A stretch of DNA of 64,000 nucleotides from Pedobacter boryungensis (GCF_013204825.1 NZ_JABMKV010000001.1:62001-126000); one strand, 5' to 3'. Numbered from the stretch's first letter, positions 9,306 through 19,266 are shown. Made by a program: numbers and translations. The notes: generated by a model not told the origin, from the sequence alone.

Positions 9306-11057
9306 TTATTTTAATCTAATTTCACTTACGCTGCAACCTTGTGGTACCATTGGGAAAACATTGTTTTCTCTTCCAACCATTATTTCAAGTAGATAAGAGC
9401 CTTCGTGATTAATCATTGTTTCCAATGCTTTTCTCAAATTAGCACGTTCATCAACTTTATCAGCCTCGATGTAGTAAGCTTTTGCTAATGCTACAAAGTC
9501 AGGACTGGTAATGTTCACAAACGAGTAGCGTTTATCATGAAATAATTGTTGCCACTGGCGAACCATTCCTAAAAAACGATTGTTTAAAATCAGAATTTTT
9601 ACTGCCGCACCAAATTGCATAATGGTACCTAACTCTTGTGGTGTCATTTGGAAACCGCCATCTCCAATTATAGCAATAACTGTTTTGTCTGGAGCGCCAT
9701 ATTTAGCGCCAATTGCTGCAGGTAAGCCAAAACCCATCGTACCTAATCCACCAGATGTGATGTTACTACGTGTGTTGTTAAATTTAGCATAACGACATGC
9801 AACCATTTGATGCTGACCAACATCTGTTACAATTACGGCGTCGCCACCACATATTTCATTGATGTTGCGCAATACTTCGCCCATAGTCATTTCATCCCCA
9901 GTTGGGTAAAGTTCTGGTGTAATGACCTGATCTATTTCTTGTTGATTGTAATCTCTAAATTTGGCTAACCAATCTTCGTGCTTATTTTCATTTGCCAAAT
10001 TGGTTAACAGTGGTAAAGTCTCTTTACAATCACCCCAAACACCAACATCAGCTTTTACATTTTTATCAATTTCGGCAGGATCAATATCTAAATGAATAAT
10101 TTTTGCCTGCTTTGCATATTTATCTAAACGACCAGTTACACGGTCATCGAAACGCATTCCGATCGCAATAATTACATCAGCTTCATTGGTTAAAACATTT
10201 GGCCCATAATTACCATGCATACCCAACATACCTACATTTAACGGATGAGCAGTTGGAATTGCACCTTCACCCATAATTGTCCAAGCAGCTGGAATTCCAG
10301 TTTTATTTATAAATGCTTTAAATTCTTCTTCGGCTTTGCCTAAAACTACACCTTGCCCGAATAATATGAATGGTTTTTTAGCTGAATTAATTAACGCTGC
10401 AGCTTCTTCAATATATTCTATTCTAACTTTTGGTTTTGGTCGATAACTACGAATGTGATTACATTTTACATATGCTGGAAATTCTTCAATTTGTAATTGT
10501 GCATTTTTGGTGATGTCAATTAAAACTGGTCCTGGTCTTCCACTTTTAGCAATATGGAATGCCTTAGCTAAAACTTCTTGAATTTCATTCGCATCAGTAA
10601 CCTGATAATTCCACTTAGTTACAGGGGTAGTGATATTAATAACATCAGTTTCTTGAAAAGCATCAGTACCCAATAAATGAGCAAAAACTTGCCCTGTAAT
10701 ACAAACTAGGGGAGTACTGTCAATTTGAGCGTCGGCTAAACCTGTTACTAAGTTTGTTGCACCAGGACCGCTAGTTGCAAAAACAACACCAACTTCACCA
10801 CTGGCTCTTGCAAAACCTTGGGCAGCATGAATTCCGCCTTGCTCATGACGCACCAAAATATGTTTTAATTTATCCGCGTAATCGTATAATGCATCATAAA
10901 TTGGCATAATTGCACCTCCTGGATAACCAAAGACTGTATGTACACCTTCTTCAATCAATCCATTTAATAGGACTTGTGAACCAGTTCCTTTGAAAATTTT
11001 TGTTGAGGTTTCTGCTTTAGCCCCTATTGTTTGTAATGTTTCCTGTGCAGTTTCCAT
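9306..11057 (-). CDS. ilvB: Acetolactate synthase large (catalytic) subunit
   Basis: Thiamine-diphosphate-dependent condensation of two pyruvates, or of pyruvate and 2-oxobutyrate, the common first step of valine and isoleucine synthesis. The TPP-activating Glu is E72 in RHEQGG. The TPP/Mg-binding GDGGFQMTPQELG with LNNRFLGMVRQW lies near residues 465-500. At 583 residues, with three domains, it is full length. Biosynthetic rather than catabolic assignment rests on the adjacent ilvN, ilvD and ilvC. Confidence 0.96.
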   Translation of the reverse strand: METAQETLQTIGAKAETSTKIFKGTGSQVLLNGLIEEGVHTVFGYPGGAIMPIYDALYDYADKLKHILVRHEQGGIHAAQGFARASGEVGVVFATSGPGATNLVTGLADAQIDSTPLVCITGQVFAHLLGTDAFQETDVINITTPVTKWNYQVTDANEIQEVLAKAFHIAKSGRPGPVLIDITKNAQLQIEEFPAYVKCNHIRSYRPKPKVRIEYIEEAAALINSAKKPFILFGQGVVLGKAEEEFKAFINKTGIPAAWTIMGEGAIPTAHPLNVGMLGMHGNYGPNVLTNEADVIIAIGMRFDDRVTGRLDKYAKQAKIIHLDIDPAEIDKNVKADVGVWGDCKETLPLLTNLANENKHEDWLAKFRDYNQQEIDQVITPELYPTGDEMTMGEVLRNINEICGGDAVIVTDVGQHQMVACRYAKFNNTRSNITSGGLGTMGFGLPAAIGAKYGAPDKTVIAIIGDGGFQMTPQELGTIMQFGAAVKILILNNRFLGMVRQWQQLFHDKRYSFVNITSPDFVALAKAYYIEADKVDERANLRKALETMINHEGSYLLEIMVGRENNVFPMVPQGCSVSEIRLK

Positions 11058-11099
11058 AGTCTTTATTGTAAATCTTTAGCTTCTTAATTGCTTCGTAGG

Positions 11100-12785
11100 T
11101 TATAGGTCTTCATCTGTAACACAGCCGTTTGCTGCGTCTGAAACTGTTTTAGCATATTTATAAAGCACACCCTTAGTTACTTTTAGAGCAGGGTGTTTAT
11201 AGTTCTTTCTTCGTTCAGCGATAATTTCTTCACTTACTTGTAAGGTAATTACATTGTTTACGGCATCTATTAAAATCAGATCATCATCTTCTACTAGACC
11301 TATTAATCCACCATTATAAGCTTCTGGAGTAATGTGGCCAACTACAAAACCGTGCGTACCACCAGAAAAACGACCATCTGTAATGAGTGCTATTGATTTG
11401 CCTAAACCTGCACCAATAATTAATGAAGTAGGTTTTAACATTTCTGGCATGCCGGGTGCACCAACTGGTCCTTCATTTTTAATAACCACAACATCGCCAT
11501 GTTTAATTCGGCCAGAAGAAATTCCAGCAACTAAGTCTTTTTCACCATCAAATACACGAGCTGGCCCTTCAAATTTTTCGCCTTCTTTACCAGAAATTTT
11601 TGCTACTGAACCTTTTTCGGCCAAGTTTCCATAAAGAATTTGTAGGTGACCAGTCGCTTTAATTGGCTCACTTAGTTTTTGAATGATTTTTTGTTCATAA
11701 TCCATGATAGATTTCACATCAGCTAAATTCTCTGCTACAGTTTTTCCAGTTACAGTTAAGCAATCGCCATGTAATAAACCTTCATTTAATAAATATTTCA
11801 TCACCGCTGGGATACCACCATGTTGATGCAAATCTTGCATTAGATATTTTCCACTGGGTTTAAAATCAGCAAGAACCGGAGTTACATCACTCATTTTTTG
11901 GAAATCATCTTGTGTAATTTCTACGCCAACTGATTTTCCTATTGCAATAAAATGCAACACTGCATTTGTGCTTCCACCTAAAATGATAATAGAACGAATT
12001 GCATTTTCAAATGCTTTTCGCGTCATAATATCAGATGGTTTAATATCTTTTTCTAAAAGGATTTTAATATATTTTCCAGCATCCAAACACTCTTGCTTTT
12101 TCTCTTCACTTACTGCAGGGTTTGATGAAGAATAAGGTAAACTCATACCTAAAGCTTCTATTGCTGATGCCATTGTGTTTGCAGTATACATTCCACCACA
12201 AGCACCTGCACCTGGGCAAGTATGTTTTATAATGCCTTGATAATCTTCTTCAGAGAGATTACCACAAATTTTCTGTCCTAATGCTTCAAATGCAGAAACA
12301 ATATTTAATTCTTCGCCTTTGTAATGTCCAGGTGCAATTGTTCCACCATAAACCATAATTGAAGGGCGATCTAAGCGAGCCATTGCCATAATTGCACCTG
12401 GCATATTTTTGTCACAGCCTGGAATTGCAATTACACCATCATAATATTGACCACCACAAATGGTTTCTATACTATCTGCAATTACATCGCGACTAACTAA
12501 TGAATAACGCATGCCATCGGTACCATTGCTCATTCCATCACTTACACCAATGGTATTAAAAACTAATCCAACTAAATCATTTTTCCAAACACCGGCTTTT
12601 ACATCTTTTGCTAAATCGTTAAGATGCATATTGCATGTGTTCCCATCATAGCCCATACTCGCAATGCCAACTTGTGCTTTTTTCATATCTGCATCGGTCA
12701 ATCCGATTCCGTATAACATCGCTTGTGCTGCAGGTTGTGTAGGATCTTGTGTAAATGTTTTACTGTATTTATTGATTTCGTTCAT
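11100..12785 (-). CDS. ilvD: Dihydroxy-acid dehydratase
   Basis: Iron-sulfur dehydratase producing 2-oxoisovalerate and 3-methyl-2-oxopentanoate. Likely cluster-ligand cysteines are C51 (GNTCNMHL), C124 (GCDKNMPG) and C196 in [16 protein letters not shown]. At 561 residues it fits the family. It is the second gene of the operon, 49 nt after ilvE. Sugar-acid dehydratases share this fold, but the context and the CPGAGACGG signature favour IlvD. Confidence 0.96.
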   Translation of the reverse strand: MNEINKYSKTFTQDPTQPAAQAMLYGIGLTDADMKKAQVGIASMGYDGNTCNMHLNDLAKDVKAGVWKNDLVGLVFNTIGVSDGMSNGTDGMRYSLVSRDVIADSIETICGGQYYDGVIAIPGCDKNMPGAIMAMARLDRPSIMVYGGTIAPGHYKGEELNIVSAFEALGQKICGNLSEEDYQGIIKHTCPGAGACGGMYTANTMASAIEALGMSLPYSSSNPAVSEEKKQECLDAGKYIKILLEKDIKPSDIMTRKAFENAIRSIIILGGSTNAVLHFIAIGKSVGVEITQDDFQKMSDVTPVLADFKPSGKYLMQDLHQHGGIPAVMKYLLNEGLLHGDCLTVTGKTVAENLADVKSIMDYEQKIIQKLSEPIKATGHLQILYGNLAEKGSVAKISGKEGEKFEGPARVFDGEKDLVAGISSGRIKHGDVVVIKNEGPVGAPGMPEMLKPTSLIIGAGLGKSIALITDGRFSGGTHGFVVGHITPEAYNGGLIGLVEDDDLILIDAVNNVITLQVSEEIIAERRKNYKHPALKVTKGVLYKYAKTVSDAANGCVTDEDL

Positions 12786-12834
12786 TTTATCTATTCAATG
12801 GTGATTTATTTGTTCACTTTCAGGTCTGTTTAAC

Positions 12835-13725
12835 TTAGATTATTACTTCATAATTTACTTTCTCTAATACTAAATTTTTGTAGGCTCTTTGTATAGTAGC
12901 ACCTATACTATCATTCCATTTTTGTTTAAAAACAACGTCATCAATAGTGTGAATGCCAATAATTTCGGTCGCCGTACCACAGAAAAATGCGCTATCTGCT
13001 TTCTTCAATTCAGCAACGCTGATATTTTTTTCAATGATTTCAATGTCAAGCACATGGCACAATTCAATAACAGTATTACGTGTTATTCCTGCTAAGATAT
13101 TTCCTAAACTAGGGGTGTATAATTTTCCATTTTTCTCAATGAAAATGTTTGCACCTGGTGCTTCAGCAACATTTTCATTCATATCTAATAATAATGCTTC
13201 ATCAAATCCTTTGCTTTTAGCATCAGTTGTAGCTAAAATAGAATTTACATAATGCCCACTAATTTTAGCTTCAACAAAAGTTGATTTTGGATTAGGTCTT
13301 TGAAAAGGAGAAACACAAACTTTAAGTTGTTTGCTACCTAGATATGCACCCCATTCCCAAGCACAAATCATAATTGATGCTTTTTGTGGAGCTATCAAGG
13401 TCATGTTTGGTTCACAATATACTAAAGGGCGGATATAAGCATCTTTTAGATTATTCAATTCTAATAATCGATAAGTTTGTTTAATCAACTCATTCTTATC
13501 CCATATAAATGGAATATTAACCAACTCACAAGAGCGTTGTAATCTATCGTAATGCTCTTTAATTTTAAATATTCGAGTAGCATTATGAGTTTTGTAAGCT
13601 CTTATGCCTTCAAAAGCCGCAAAGCCATAATGTAACGACTGACCATATAAGTCTGTTTTTGTCTCTTCAGCTTTAACAAAGCGTCCGTTTACATAAATTA
13701 CTGTGTTTGAATTATAGTATTGCAT
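12835..13725 (-). CDS. ilvE: Branched-chain amino acid aminotransferase
   Basis: PLP fold-type IV aminotransferase carrying out the last step of valine, leucine and isoleucine synthesis. The Schiff-base lysine is probably K154 in EAKISGHYVNS, with the NVAEAPGANIF and GITRNTVIEL motifs downstream. At 296 residues it matches the common bacterial IlvE. It is the first structural gene of the operon and starts 17 nt after the attenuator terminator, so its expression depends on read-through. Confidence 0.95.
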   Translation of the reverse strand: MQYYNSNTVIYVNGRFVKAEETKTDLYGQSLHYGFAAFEGIRAYKTHNATRIFKIKEHYDRLQRSCELVNIPFIWDKNELIKQTYRLLELNNLKDAYIRPLVYCEPNMTLIAPQKASIMICAWEWGAYLGSKQLKVCVSPFQRPNPKSTFVEAKISGHYVNSILATTDAKSKGFDEALLLDMNENVAEAPGANIFIEKNGKLYTPSLGNILAGITRNTVIELCHVLDIEIIEKNISVAELKKADSAFFCGTATEIIGIHTIDDVVFKQKWNDSIGATIQRAYKNLVLEKVNYEVII

Positions 13726-13741
13726 TTTAATTTTTTTATTT

Positions 13742-13772
13742 AAAAAAAGCGTCCCTTTAATTGGGACGCTTT
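13742..13772 (-). terminator. Attenuator terminator of the ilv-leu operon
   Basis: On the minus strand AAAGCGTCCC (13772-13763) pairs perfectly with GGGACGCTTT (13755-13746) around a 7-nt A/T loop and runs into a T-tract. The 10-bp stem followed by Ts is a standard intrinsic terminator, and it lies between the leader peptide and ilvE. Its 5' arm can instead pair with GGGGTCGCT at 13811-13803 (AGCG/CGCT and TCCC/GGGG, with one bulged T), giving mutually exclusive antiterminator and terminator structures. Confidence 0.9.
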
Positions 13773-13798
13773 GGGTATTTTGAGTATTAAATATTCAT

Positions 13799-13918
13799 TT
13801 ATAGCGACCCCTGCTGCTTACTTAGTAGCAGAATAATAGCGATAAGAATGACATATAAAGTAGATGTATGATCAGCTTTATTCGTTAAACTTAAACTTAA
13901 ATATCGAGGGTTATACAT
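13799..13918 (-). CDS. Branched-chain amino acid leader peptide (attenuator)
   Basis: A 39-codon open frame from ATG at 13918 to TAA at 13799. Codons 23-32 read VILIAIILLL, nine of ten being Val, Ile or Leu, with further Leu codons earlier. The run uses CTT, CTG, CTA, CTA, GTC and ATC, which look uncommon beside the TTA/ATT-rich neighbouring genes and should sharpen sensitivity to charged tRNA. The antiterminator arm at 13803-13811 lies over codons 36-39. A ribosome stalled on the control run leaves it free, while one reaching the stop codon covers it and lets the terminator form. The peptide itself probably has no other function. Confidence 0.85.
   Translation of the reverse strand: MYNPRYLSLSLTNKADHTSTLYVILIAIILLLSKQQGSL
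13811..13831 (-). other. Hairpin over the leader control codons
   Basis: On the minus strand CTGCT and AGCAG close a small imperfect hairpin with an A-C mismatch and a further CT/AG pairing near the loop. It spans the last Leu control codons and touches the first base of the antiterminator arm. It may act as the pause hairpin of the attenuator. A translating ribosome would melt it. Confidence 0.45.
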
Positions 13919-13923
13919 TGTTA

Positions 13924-13962
13924 TTGTTTATAAAACCAATTTAGTTTTTGGTTCATAAACAA
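13924..13962 (-). other. Long inverted repeat just upstream of the leader peptide
   Basis: TTGTTTATAAAACCAA (13924-13939) and TTGGTTCATAAACAA (13948-13962) are inverted copies around an 8-nt spacer. They give a stem of about 15 bp with one bulge or wobble, ending 5 nt before the leader ATG. With transcription starting near 14008, it would form the 5' hairpin of the leader RNA. It could stabilise the RNA, tune translation of the leader, or be a DNA operator; the sequence does not decide between these. Confidence 0.6.
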
Positions 13963-14013
13963 GCAATAGTAAATTAAAAATAATTTAAAAAAAATTTTAT
14001 TTTGAATTTATAA

Positions 14014-14021
14014 CAAATATA
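14014..14021 (-). promoter_or_regulatory. Candidate -7 element for the ilv-leu operon
   Basis: TATATTTG on the minus strand matches the Bacteroidota -7 consensus TAnnTTTG. No clear TTG lies at the expected -33 distance. Transcription starting a few bases downstream would give a leader RNA of about 90 nt before the leader-peptide ATG. The rest of 13963-14251 is AT-rich, and I see no gene in it. Confidence 0.4.
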
Positions 14022-14251
14022 GAATAAAATATCTAAATATTAATATTATTCAGTTTTAATGGTGGTGATAAGTAGACTAAATATGATTTCGGTATTCGGT
14101 ATGTTTATTATGCTTGCATTGTAATTAACCATTTTTCTGCGTAAATTGATCAGCTTGCTGAAGAAACTTAAAAAAATAGCTAAAGTTCAGCTCTTTACAG
14201 CATAGAAAATATAGAAGTAATTTTATAGGATTTTACGATAGTTTAAGCTTT

Positions 14252-14926
14252 CTAAAGTTTTAGACGTTTATTAATAAAAATAGAAATTGGAATAAAGACA
14301 ATTGCCCATAACATAGCTAATGACTTGTCTTCTTTCTCCAAAAAGAAGGTATATGTAATATAGCCTAAACTAACTATTACAACCATTAACGTTAATAAAT
14401 AGATACGTTTTTTTAAATCTAATTTTTGATCGGTATGATTTACATTGATGATAATATTCTTGCTTCGATTTAATATATAGTCATGTAAAAATAATTGAGC
14501 ACCCATGCATAGAATGATAATGATGAAATAAAGAAATGCAGGTAATAGAAAACTTAAATGTAATGTAATTAAGGAAGCTCCGAATGGAAACAAGCCAATA
14601 AAGCATAAGAAAATTAGATTTCTCACAATTAGCCCTTTATCATAGTCTTTTAATAAGCTAAACATTTGGAGATGTTTATACCACATTGCGCCGATAAAGA
14701 AAAAGCTTAACAAATAACCAAATATAGTTGGATAAACATGCTTTAAAGCATCAATAAAACTAATTTGAGTATAATGCACACCATCTGGCAACTTGGGTAT
14801 ATGAATTTCAATGGCCATTAAAGTTATCACGATTGCAAATACGGCATCGCTAAATAAAATCATACGTTCTAGCTGGAACTCTTTCTTAATTTCTTGTTTA
14901 GTAATTTCTTGATCTTCGTTTTTCAT
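14252..14926 (-). CDS. TMEM175-family potassium channel (DUF1211)
   Basis: A 224-residue membrane protein with about six hydrophobic segments. Near the N terminus it has RMILFSD (residues 21-27), the RxxxFSD hallmark of TMEM175 proteins on the first pore helix, followed by AVFAIVITLMAIEI. Bacterial members are K+-permeable tetramers with one six-helix repeat per subunit, which matches this length. It begins downstream of the atp terminator and ends 230 bases before the ilv promoter region, so it appears to be a single-gene unit. Its physiological role here is not evident. Confidence 0.85.
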   Translation of the reverse strand: MKNEDQEITKQEIKKEFQLERMILFSDAVFAIVITLMAIEIHIPKLPDGVHYTQISFIDALKHVYPTIFGYLLSFFFIGAMWYKHLQMFSLLKDYDKGLIVRNLIFLCFIGLFPFGASLITLHLSFLLPAFLYFIIIILCMGAQLFLHDYILNRSKNIIINVNHTDQKLDLKKRIYLLTLMVVIVSLGYITYTFFLEKEDKSLAMLWAIVFIPISIFINKRLKL

Positions 14927-14951
14927 AATGAGCGCTATATGATATAAAAAT

Positions 14952-14983
14952 AAAAAAGCCCTTTGAAATTATCAAAGGGCTTT
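14952..14983 (-). terminator. Terminator after atpC
   Basis: AAAGCCCTTTGA (14955-14966) and TCAAAGGGCTTT (14972-14983) form a perfect 12-bp stem around a 5-nt loop. On the minus strand the stem is followed by a T-rich run, as expected at the end of the atpD-atpC transcript. It also lies in the gap before the TMEM175 gene, separating the two units. Confidence 0.88.
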
Positions 14984-15003
14984 ACAAATTAGCAAATTTA
15001 TAC

Positions 15004-15249
15004 TTAAGAAAGCACTGCTTCTGCTAAAACTATAATTTTATTGTCCAGAACTTCAACTACACCACCTTTAATGTTAAAGTTTTGTTCGCCTGCATTTCCT
15101 TTAATAATTACTAAACCATCTTCTAATGTAGAGATAATAGGAGCGTGGCCTCTTAAAATTTGAAAAGAACCTAAAGTTCCTGGAACGGTAACTGAAGTTA
15201 CGTCGCCTTCGAAAACCTTTTTATCTGGAGTTAATATTTCTAAAGTCAT
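15004..15249 (-). CDS. atpC: F-type ATP synthase epsilon subunit (short)
   Basis: Epsilon subunit of the F1 central stalk. Its beta-sandwich domain is visible from MTLEILTPDKKVFEGDV through GSFQILRGHAPIISTLEDG to the end. At 81 residues it lacks the C-terminal helical hairpin of the 130-140-residue forms, which in E. coli inhibits ATP hydrolysis. Short epsilon subunits are usual in Bacteroidota. It is separated from atpD by an unusual inverted-repeat element. Confidence 0.95.
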   Translation of the reverse strand: MTLEILTPDKKVFEGDVTSVTVPGTLGSFQILRGHAPIISTLEDGLVIIKGNAGEQNFNIKGGVVEVLDNKIIVLAEAVLS

Positions 15250-15254
15250 TCTTT

Positions 15255-15364
15255 TAGTAGTTAGTATTTAGCAGTTAGTATTTAGACTAACAAACTAAAT
15301 AAATTAATGAGATAGTACTTAGGTTAGAGAAAGGATCTATATACTAAGTACTAACTACTATATA

Positions 15365-15367
<3 letters not shown>
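15255..15367. repeat. Large imperfect inverted repeat of TAGTA/TTAG units
   Basis: The atpD-atpC gap carries two 31-nt arms (15255-15285 and 15337-15367) that are reverse complements at 25 of 31 positions. Each arm is made of short related units such as TAGTAGTTAGTATTTAG. Arm 1 repeats GTTAGTATTTAG twice in tandem, 14 bp apart. The outer end of the second arm includes the atpD stop codon TAG (15367-15365). In mRNA this would fold into a long hairpin between the two cistrons. It looks like an inserted or expanded repeat element, not ordinary spacer. Confidence 0.65.
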
Positions 15368-16885
<1,518 letters not shown>

Positions 16886-16937
16886 TTATAAAAATCAAAA
16901 TGTTAAAGGCGTTTTTATACACCCGCAATTCGGTTTG

Positions 16938-16945
16938 CAAAGTTA
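16938..16945 (-). promoter_or_regulatory. Candidate -7 element for atpD
   Basis: TAACTTTG on the minus strand fits TAnnTTTG and lies about 70 bases upstream of the atpD start in the divergent gap to the RmlD-like gene. No good -33 TTG is visible at the usual spacing, so this is moderate evidence only. Confidence 0.4.
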
Positions 16946-17018
16946 AGATTTTTCAATGTAAATTTTATATATAAATAAAAGATTTTTCCACACAAATTTA
17001 ATCGATAATTTAGCACCT

Positions 17019-17933
17019 ATGAAAACCATATTAGTAACAGGCAGTAATGGGCTTTTAGGGCAAAAAATTACCGAGAAAATTTTAAAAGAAGGTGGGGTTA
17101 ATCTAATAGCTACTTCAAAAGGAGAAAATCGTTTTCCTGTTAAGGAGGGATATATATATGCTGATATGGATATCTTAAATCCGGATGAAGTAAAAACGGT
17201 TATTGAGAAATATAAACCTGATGCAATTATTCATACAGCAGCAATGACAAATGTGGATACTTGTGAGGATCAAAAAGAATTAGCATTTGATTTAAATGTG
17301 GAATCTGTTATAACATTAATCGCTATCTGTGAGCAACTCGATATTCAACTCGTTCATTTATCAACCGATTTTATATTCGACGGAGAAGATGGCCCTTATA
17401 GTGAAGAAGCTGCGCCAAATCCATTAAGTTATTATGGAGAAACAAAATTATTGGCAGAAGAAGCTATTAAAAAATCTAAATGCAAATGGGCTATTCTTCG
17501 AACCATTATTGTGTATGGTATTGTAAGCGATATGAGTAGAAGTAATATTGTACTTTGGGCAAAAGGCGCATTAGAAAAGGGACAGCCTTTAAATATTGTG
17601 AATGATCAGTGGCGTATGCCAACTTTGGCGGAGGATCTTGCTGATGGTTGTTTATTAGCTGTTATGCATCATGCACAAGGGGTGTACAATATTTCTGGAA
17701 AAGATATGATGAGTATTTCTGAGTTAGTTGCGAGAGTAGCTGATTTTTGGAATTTAGATAAAAGCTTAATTAATGAAATTAGTGCTAATACTCTTAACCA
17801 AACTGCAAAGAGACCTGCTCGTACTGGGTTTATTTTAGACAAAGCGATGACTGAATTAAATTATCAACCACATAGCTTTGAAGAAGGACTTGCAATAGTA
17901 GATCAACAGCTTAAAGCAAGAAATAACAGTTAG
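17019..17933 (+). CDS. RmlD-like NAD(P)-dependent sugar epimerase/reductase
   Basis: A 304-residue extended short-chain dehydrogenase. The Rossmann motif is TGSNGLLGQKI near residues 7-17, the conserved HLSTDFIFDGEDGPY lies near 117-131, and the YxxxK active-site pair is in SYYGETKLLAE. Best match is the dTDP-4-dehydrorhamnose reductase (RmlD) family, which reduces a 4-keto-6-deoxy sugar nucleotide. No other rml genes are adjacent, so the substrate is uncertain. It leads a small plus-strand group with the peroxiredoxin 19 nt downstream. Confidence 0.8.
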   Translation: MKTILVTGSNGLLGQKITEKILKEGGVNLIATSKGENRFPVKEGYIYADMDILNPDEVKTVIEKYKPDAIIHTAAMTNVDTCEDQKELAFDLNVESVITLIAICEQLDIQLVHLSTDFIFDGEDGPYSEEAAPNPLSYYGETKLLAEEAIKKSKCKWAILRTIIVYGIVSDMSRSNIVLWAKGALEKGQPLNIVNDQWRMPTLAEDLADGCLLAVMHHAQGVYNISGKDMMSISELVARVADFWNLDKSLINEISANTLNQTAKRPARTGFILDKAMTELNYQPHSFEEGLAIVDQQLKARNNS

Positions 17934-17952
17934 ATAGAAATTAAACAAGAAT

Positions 17953-18417
17953 ATGGCACTAAGAGTTGGCGATAAAGCCCCAGATTTTAAATTATTTAGT
18001 TCAGAACTAAAAGAGGTTTCATTAAGTGATTATAAAGGAAAAAAATTGGTTCTACACTTTTTCCCATTAGCATTTACAGGCACATGTACTACTCAATTGT
18101 GCACTATGAGAGATAGCTTTGGTTTTTATGAAGGTATGAATGCATCTATTGCTGCCATATCTGTTGATTCTCCTTTTGCGTTAGCAAAATTTAAGGAGGA
18201 ACAGTTTTATCAATTTCCTTTATTGTCTGATTTTAACAAAGAAGTATCTCAAGCGTTTGGTGCTTTTTATGAAGAATTTGTATTTAATTTAAAAGGAGTT
18301 TCTAAGAGAGCTGCTTTTGTAATTGATGAACAAGGCATAATTAAGTACGCAGAGGTTTTAGATGTTGCAACAGATTTACCTGATTTTGATGCAATTAAAA
18401 AACTAGTAACCGATTAA
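17953..18417 (+). CDS. Peroxiredoxin (AhpC/TSA family)
   Basis: Thiol peroxidase of 154 residues. The active-site loop PLAFTGTC places the peroxidatic cysteine at C45 with the family P-x-x-x-T/S-x-x-C pattern, and a second cysteine, C50, lies five residues on in TQLC. The thioredoxin-fold core is otherwise standard, with LVLHFFP before the loop and AAFVIDEQGIIKYAEV near the C terminus. It reduces hydroperoxides in the cytoplasm. Whether C50 or a reductant thiol resolves the sulfenic acid cannot be told. Confidence 0.88.
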   Translation: MALRVGDKAPDFKLFSSELKEVSLSDYKGKKLVLHFFPLAFTGTCTTQLCTMRDSFGFYEGMNASIAAISVDSPFALAKFKEEQFYQFPLLSDFNKEVSQAFGAFYEEFVFNLKGVSKRAAFVIDEQGIIKYAEVLDVATDLPDFDAIKKLVTD

Positions 18418-18439
18418 TTTCAATTATTAAAGAAAAAAA

Positions 18440-18470
18440 TTGTTAAATTGAATTTCAAGCGTTACTTTTG
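18440..18470 (+). promoter_or_regulatory. Promoter of the tRNA-Arg gene
   Basis: TTG at 18440-18442 and TACTTTTG at 18463-18470 are separated by 20 bases, a close match to the primary Bacteroidota promoter (TTG-N19/20-TAnnTTTG). Transcription would start about 30 bases before the tRNA. Confidence 0.7.
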
Positions 18471-18503
18471 CAGTCCGTTAACCATACGGAAATAGTAACA
18501 TTC

Positions 18504-18580
18504 GCATTTGTAGCTCAACTGGATAGAGCATCTCACTACGGATGAGAAGGTTTGGGGTTCGAATCCCTACAAGTGCACCA
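18504..18580 (+). tRNA. tRNA-Arg (anticodon ACG), CCA encoded
   Basis: Folds as a full cloverleaf: acceptor GCATTTG/CAAGTGC with one G-T pair, D-stem GCTC/GAGC, anticodon stem TCTCA/TGAGA closing a CTACGGA loop with anticodon ACG, and a T-arm with TTCGAAT. A encoded at the discriminator position is followed by genomic CCA (18578-18580). ACG is normally edited to ICG and reads CGU/CGC/CGA. It has its own promoter and terminator. Confidence 0.96.
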
Positions 18581-18588
18581 AATTAAAG

Positions 18589-18621
18589 AGCCTTGCTGCC
18601 AACAGGCGGTGAGGCTTTTTT
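18589..18621 (+). terminator. Terminator after tRNA-Arg
   Basis: AGCCTTGCTGCC and GGCGGTGAGGCT form a 12-bp stem (three wobble pairs) around an ACA-containing tetraloop, followed by five Ts. It separates the tRNA from adk and argues against any adk start upstream of it. Confidence 0.85.
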
Positions 18622-18641
18622 CACTTTTAAAGACAACCTTA

Positions 18642-19211
18642 ATGCTGAATTTAGTTCTCTTTGGCCCTCCAGGTGCAGGCAAAGGCACCCAATCTGAAAA
18701 GCTGATTAATAAATATCAGTTAGTGCATATTTCTACAGGAGATCTTTTTAGAGCACACATTAAAAACCAAACGGCTTTAGGTAAAAAAGTAAGCAAATTA
18801 ATTGCTGATGGTGAATTAGTACCAGATAAAATTACAATTGATATGTTGGAAGAGGAAATCGACAAAAACCCAAATGCTAAGGGTTTTGTGTTTGATGGTT
18901 TTCCAAGAACAATTCCGCAAGCTGTTGAACTAGACAAGTTTTTAGAAGGAAAAGGAAGTAAGATTAATGGTGTAATTGCATTAGATGTTGATAAAGATGA
19001 GTTAGTTAAACGTGTAGCTTTACGTCAAAAGGAAACAGGTAGATTAGATGATCAGGCAGAAAAATCTCAAAAAAGAATTGATGAGTATTTTAATAAAATC
19101 ATTTTAGTATTGCCTTATTATGATGAGCAAAAGAAATTAACGAAAATTAACGGCATTGGAAACATAGAGGATATCTTTAATAGTTTATGTGCCGTTATAG
19201 ATAAATATTAA
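18642..19211 (+). CDS. adk: Adenylate kinase (short LID form)
   Basis: Interconverts ATP + AMP and 2 ADP. The start is ATG at 18642, giving MLNLVLFGPPGAGKGTQ with the P-loop at residues 8-16. The longer in-frame extension from 18552 runs back through the tRNA and its terminator and is not credible. FDGFPRT (AMP-binding) and RLDDQAE are present. The LID segment is very short, so this is the small, zinc-free type of 189 residues rather than the 214-residue enterobacterial type. A strong terminator follows. Confidence 0.96.
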   Translation: MLNLVLFGPPGAGKGTQSEKLINKYQLVHISTGDLFRAHIKNQTALGKKVSKLIADGELVPDKITIDMLEEEIDKNPNAKGFVFDGFPRTIPQAVELDKFLEGKGSKINGVIALDVDKDELVKRVALRQKETGRLDDQAEKSQKRIDEYFNKIILVLPYYDEQKKLTKINGIGNIEDIFNSLCAVIDKY

Positions 19212-19232
19212 AGTATAACTTAAATAAAGAAT

Positions 19233-19266
19233 AGCGGGAAAGATTGTTCATTCTTCCCGCTTTTTT
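19233..19266 (+). terminator. Terminator after adk
   Basis: AGCGGGAA and TTCCCGCT pair over 8 bp (extended by GA/TC past a bulged A) and run into six Ts, just before obg. It suggests that obg is transcribed mainly from its own promoter or by read-through. Confidence 0.85.

Noticed and set aside
11332..11634. 100-residue frame opposite ilvD
   Set aside because: Antisense shadow of a well-supported gene with no domain pattern or spacing of its own.
13730..14030. T-box or BCAA riboswitch ahead of ilvE
   Set aside because: No T-box sequence or specifier-loop arrangement is visible, and T-boxes are not expected in this phylum; the leader peptide with BCAA codons and competing hairpins explains the region better.
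14041..14251. Possible small gene downstream of the TMEM175 gene
   Set aside because: No frame of useful length with a plausible start was found; the stretch looks like AT-rich spacer.
18552..18641. N-terminal extension of adenylate kinase from an upstream start
   Set aside because: It would run through the 3' half of tRNA-Arg and its terminator; the family N terminus begins exactly at the ATG at 18642.
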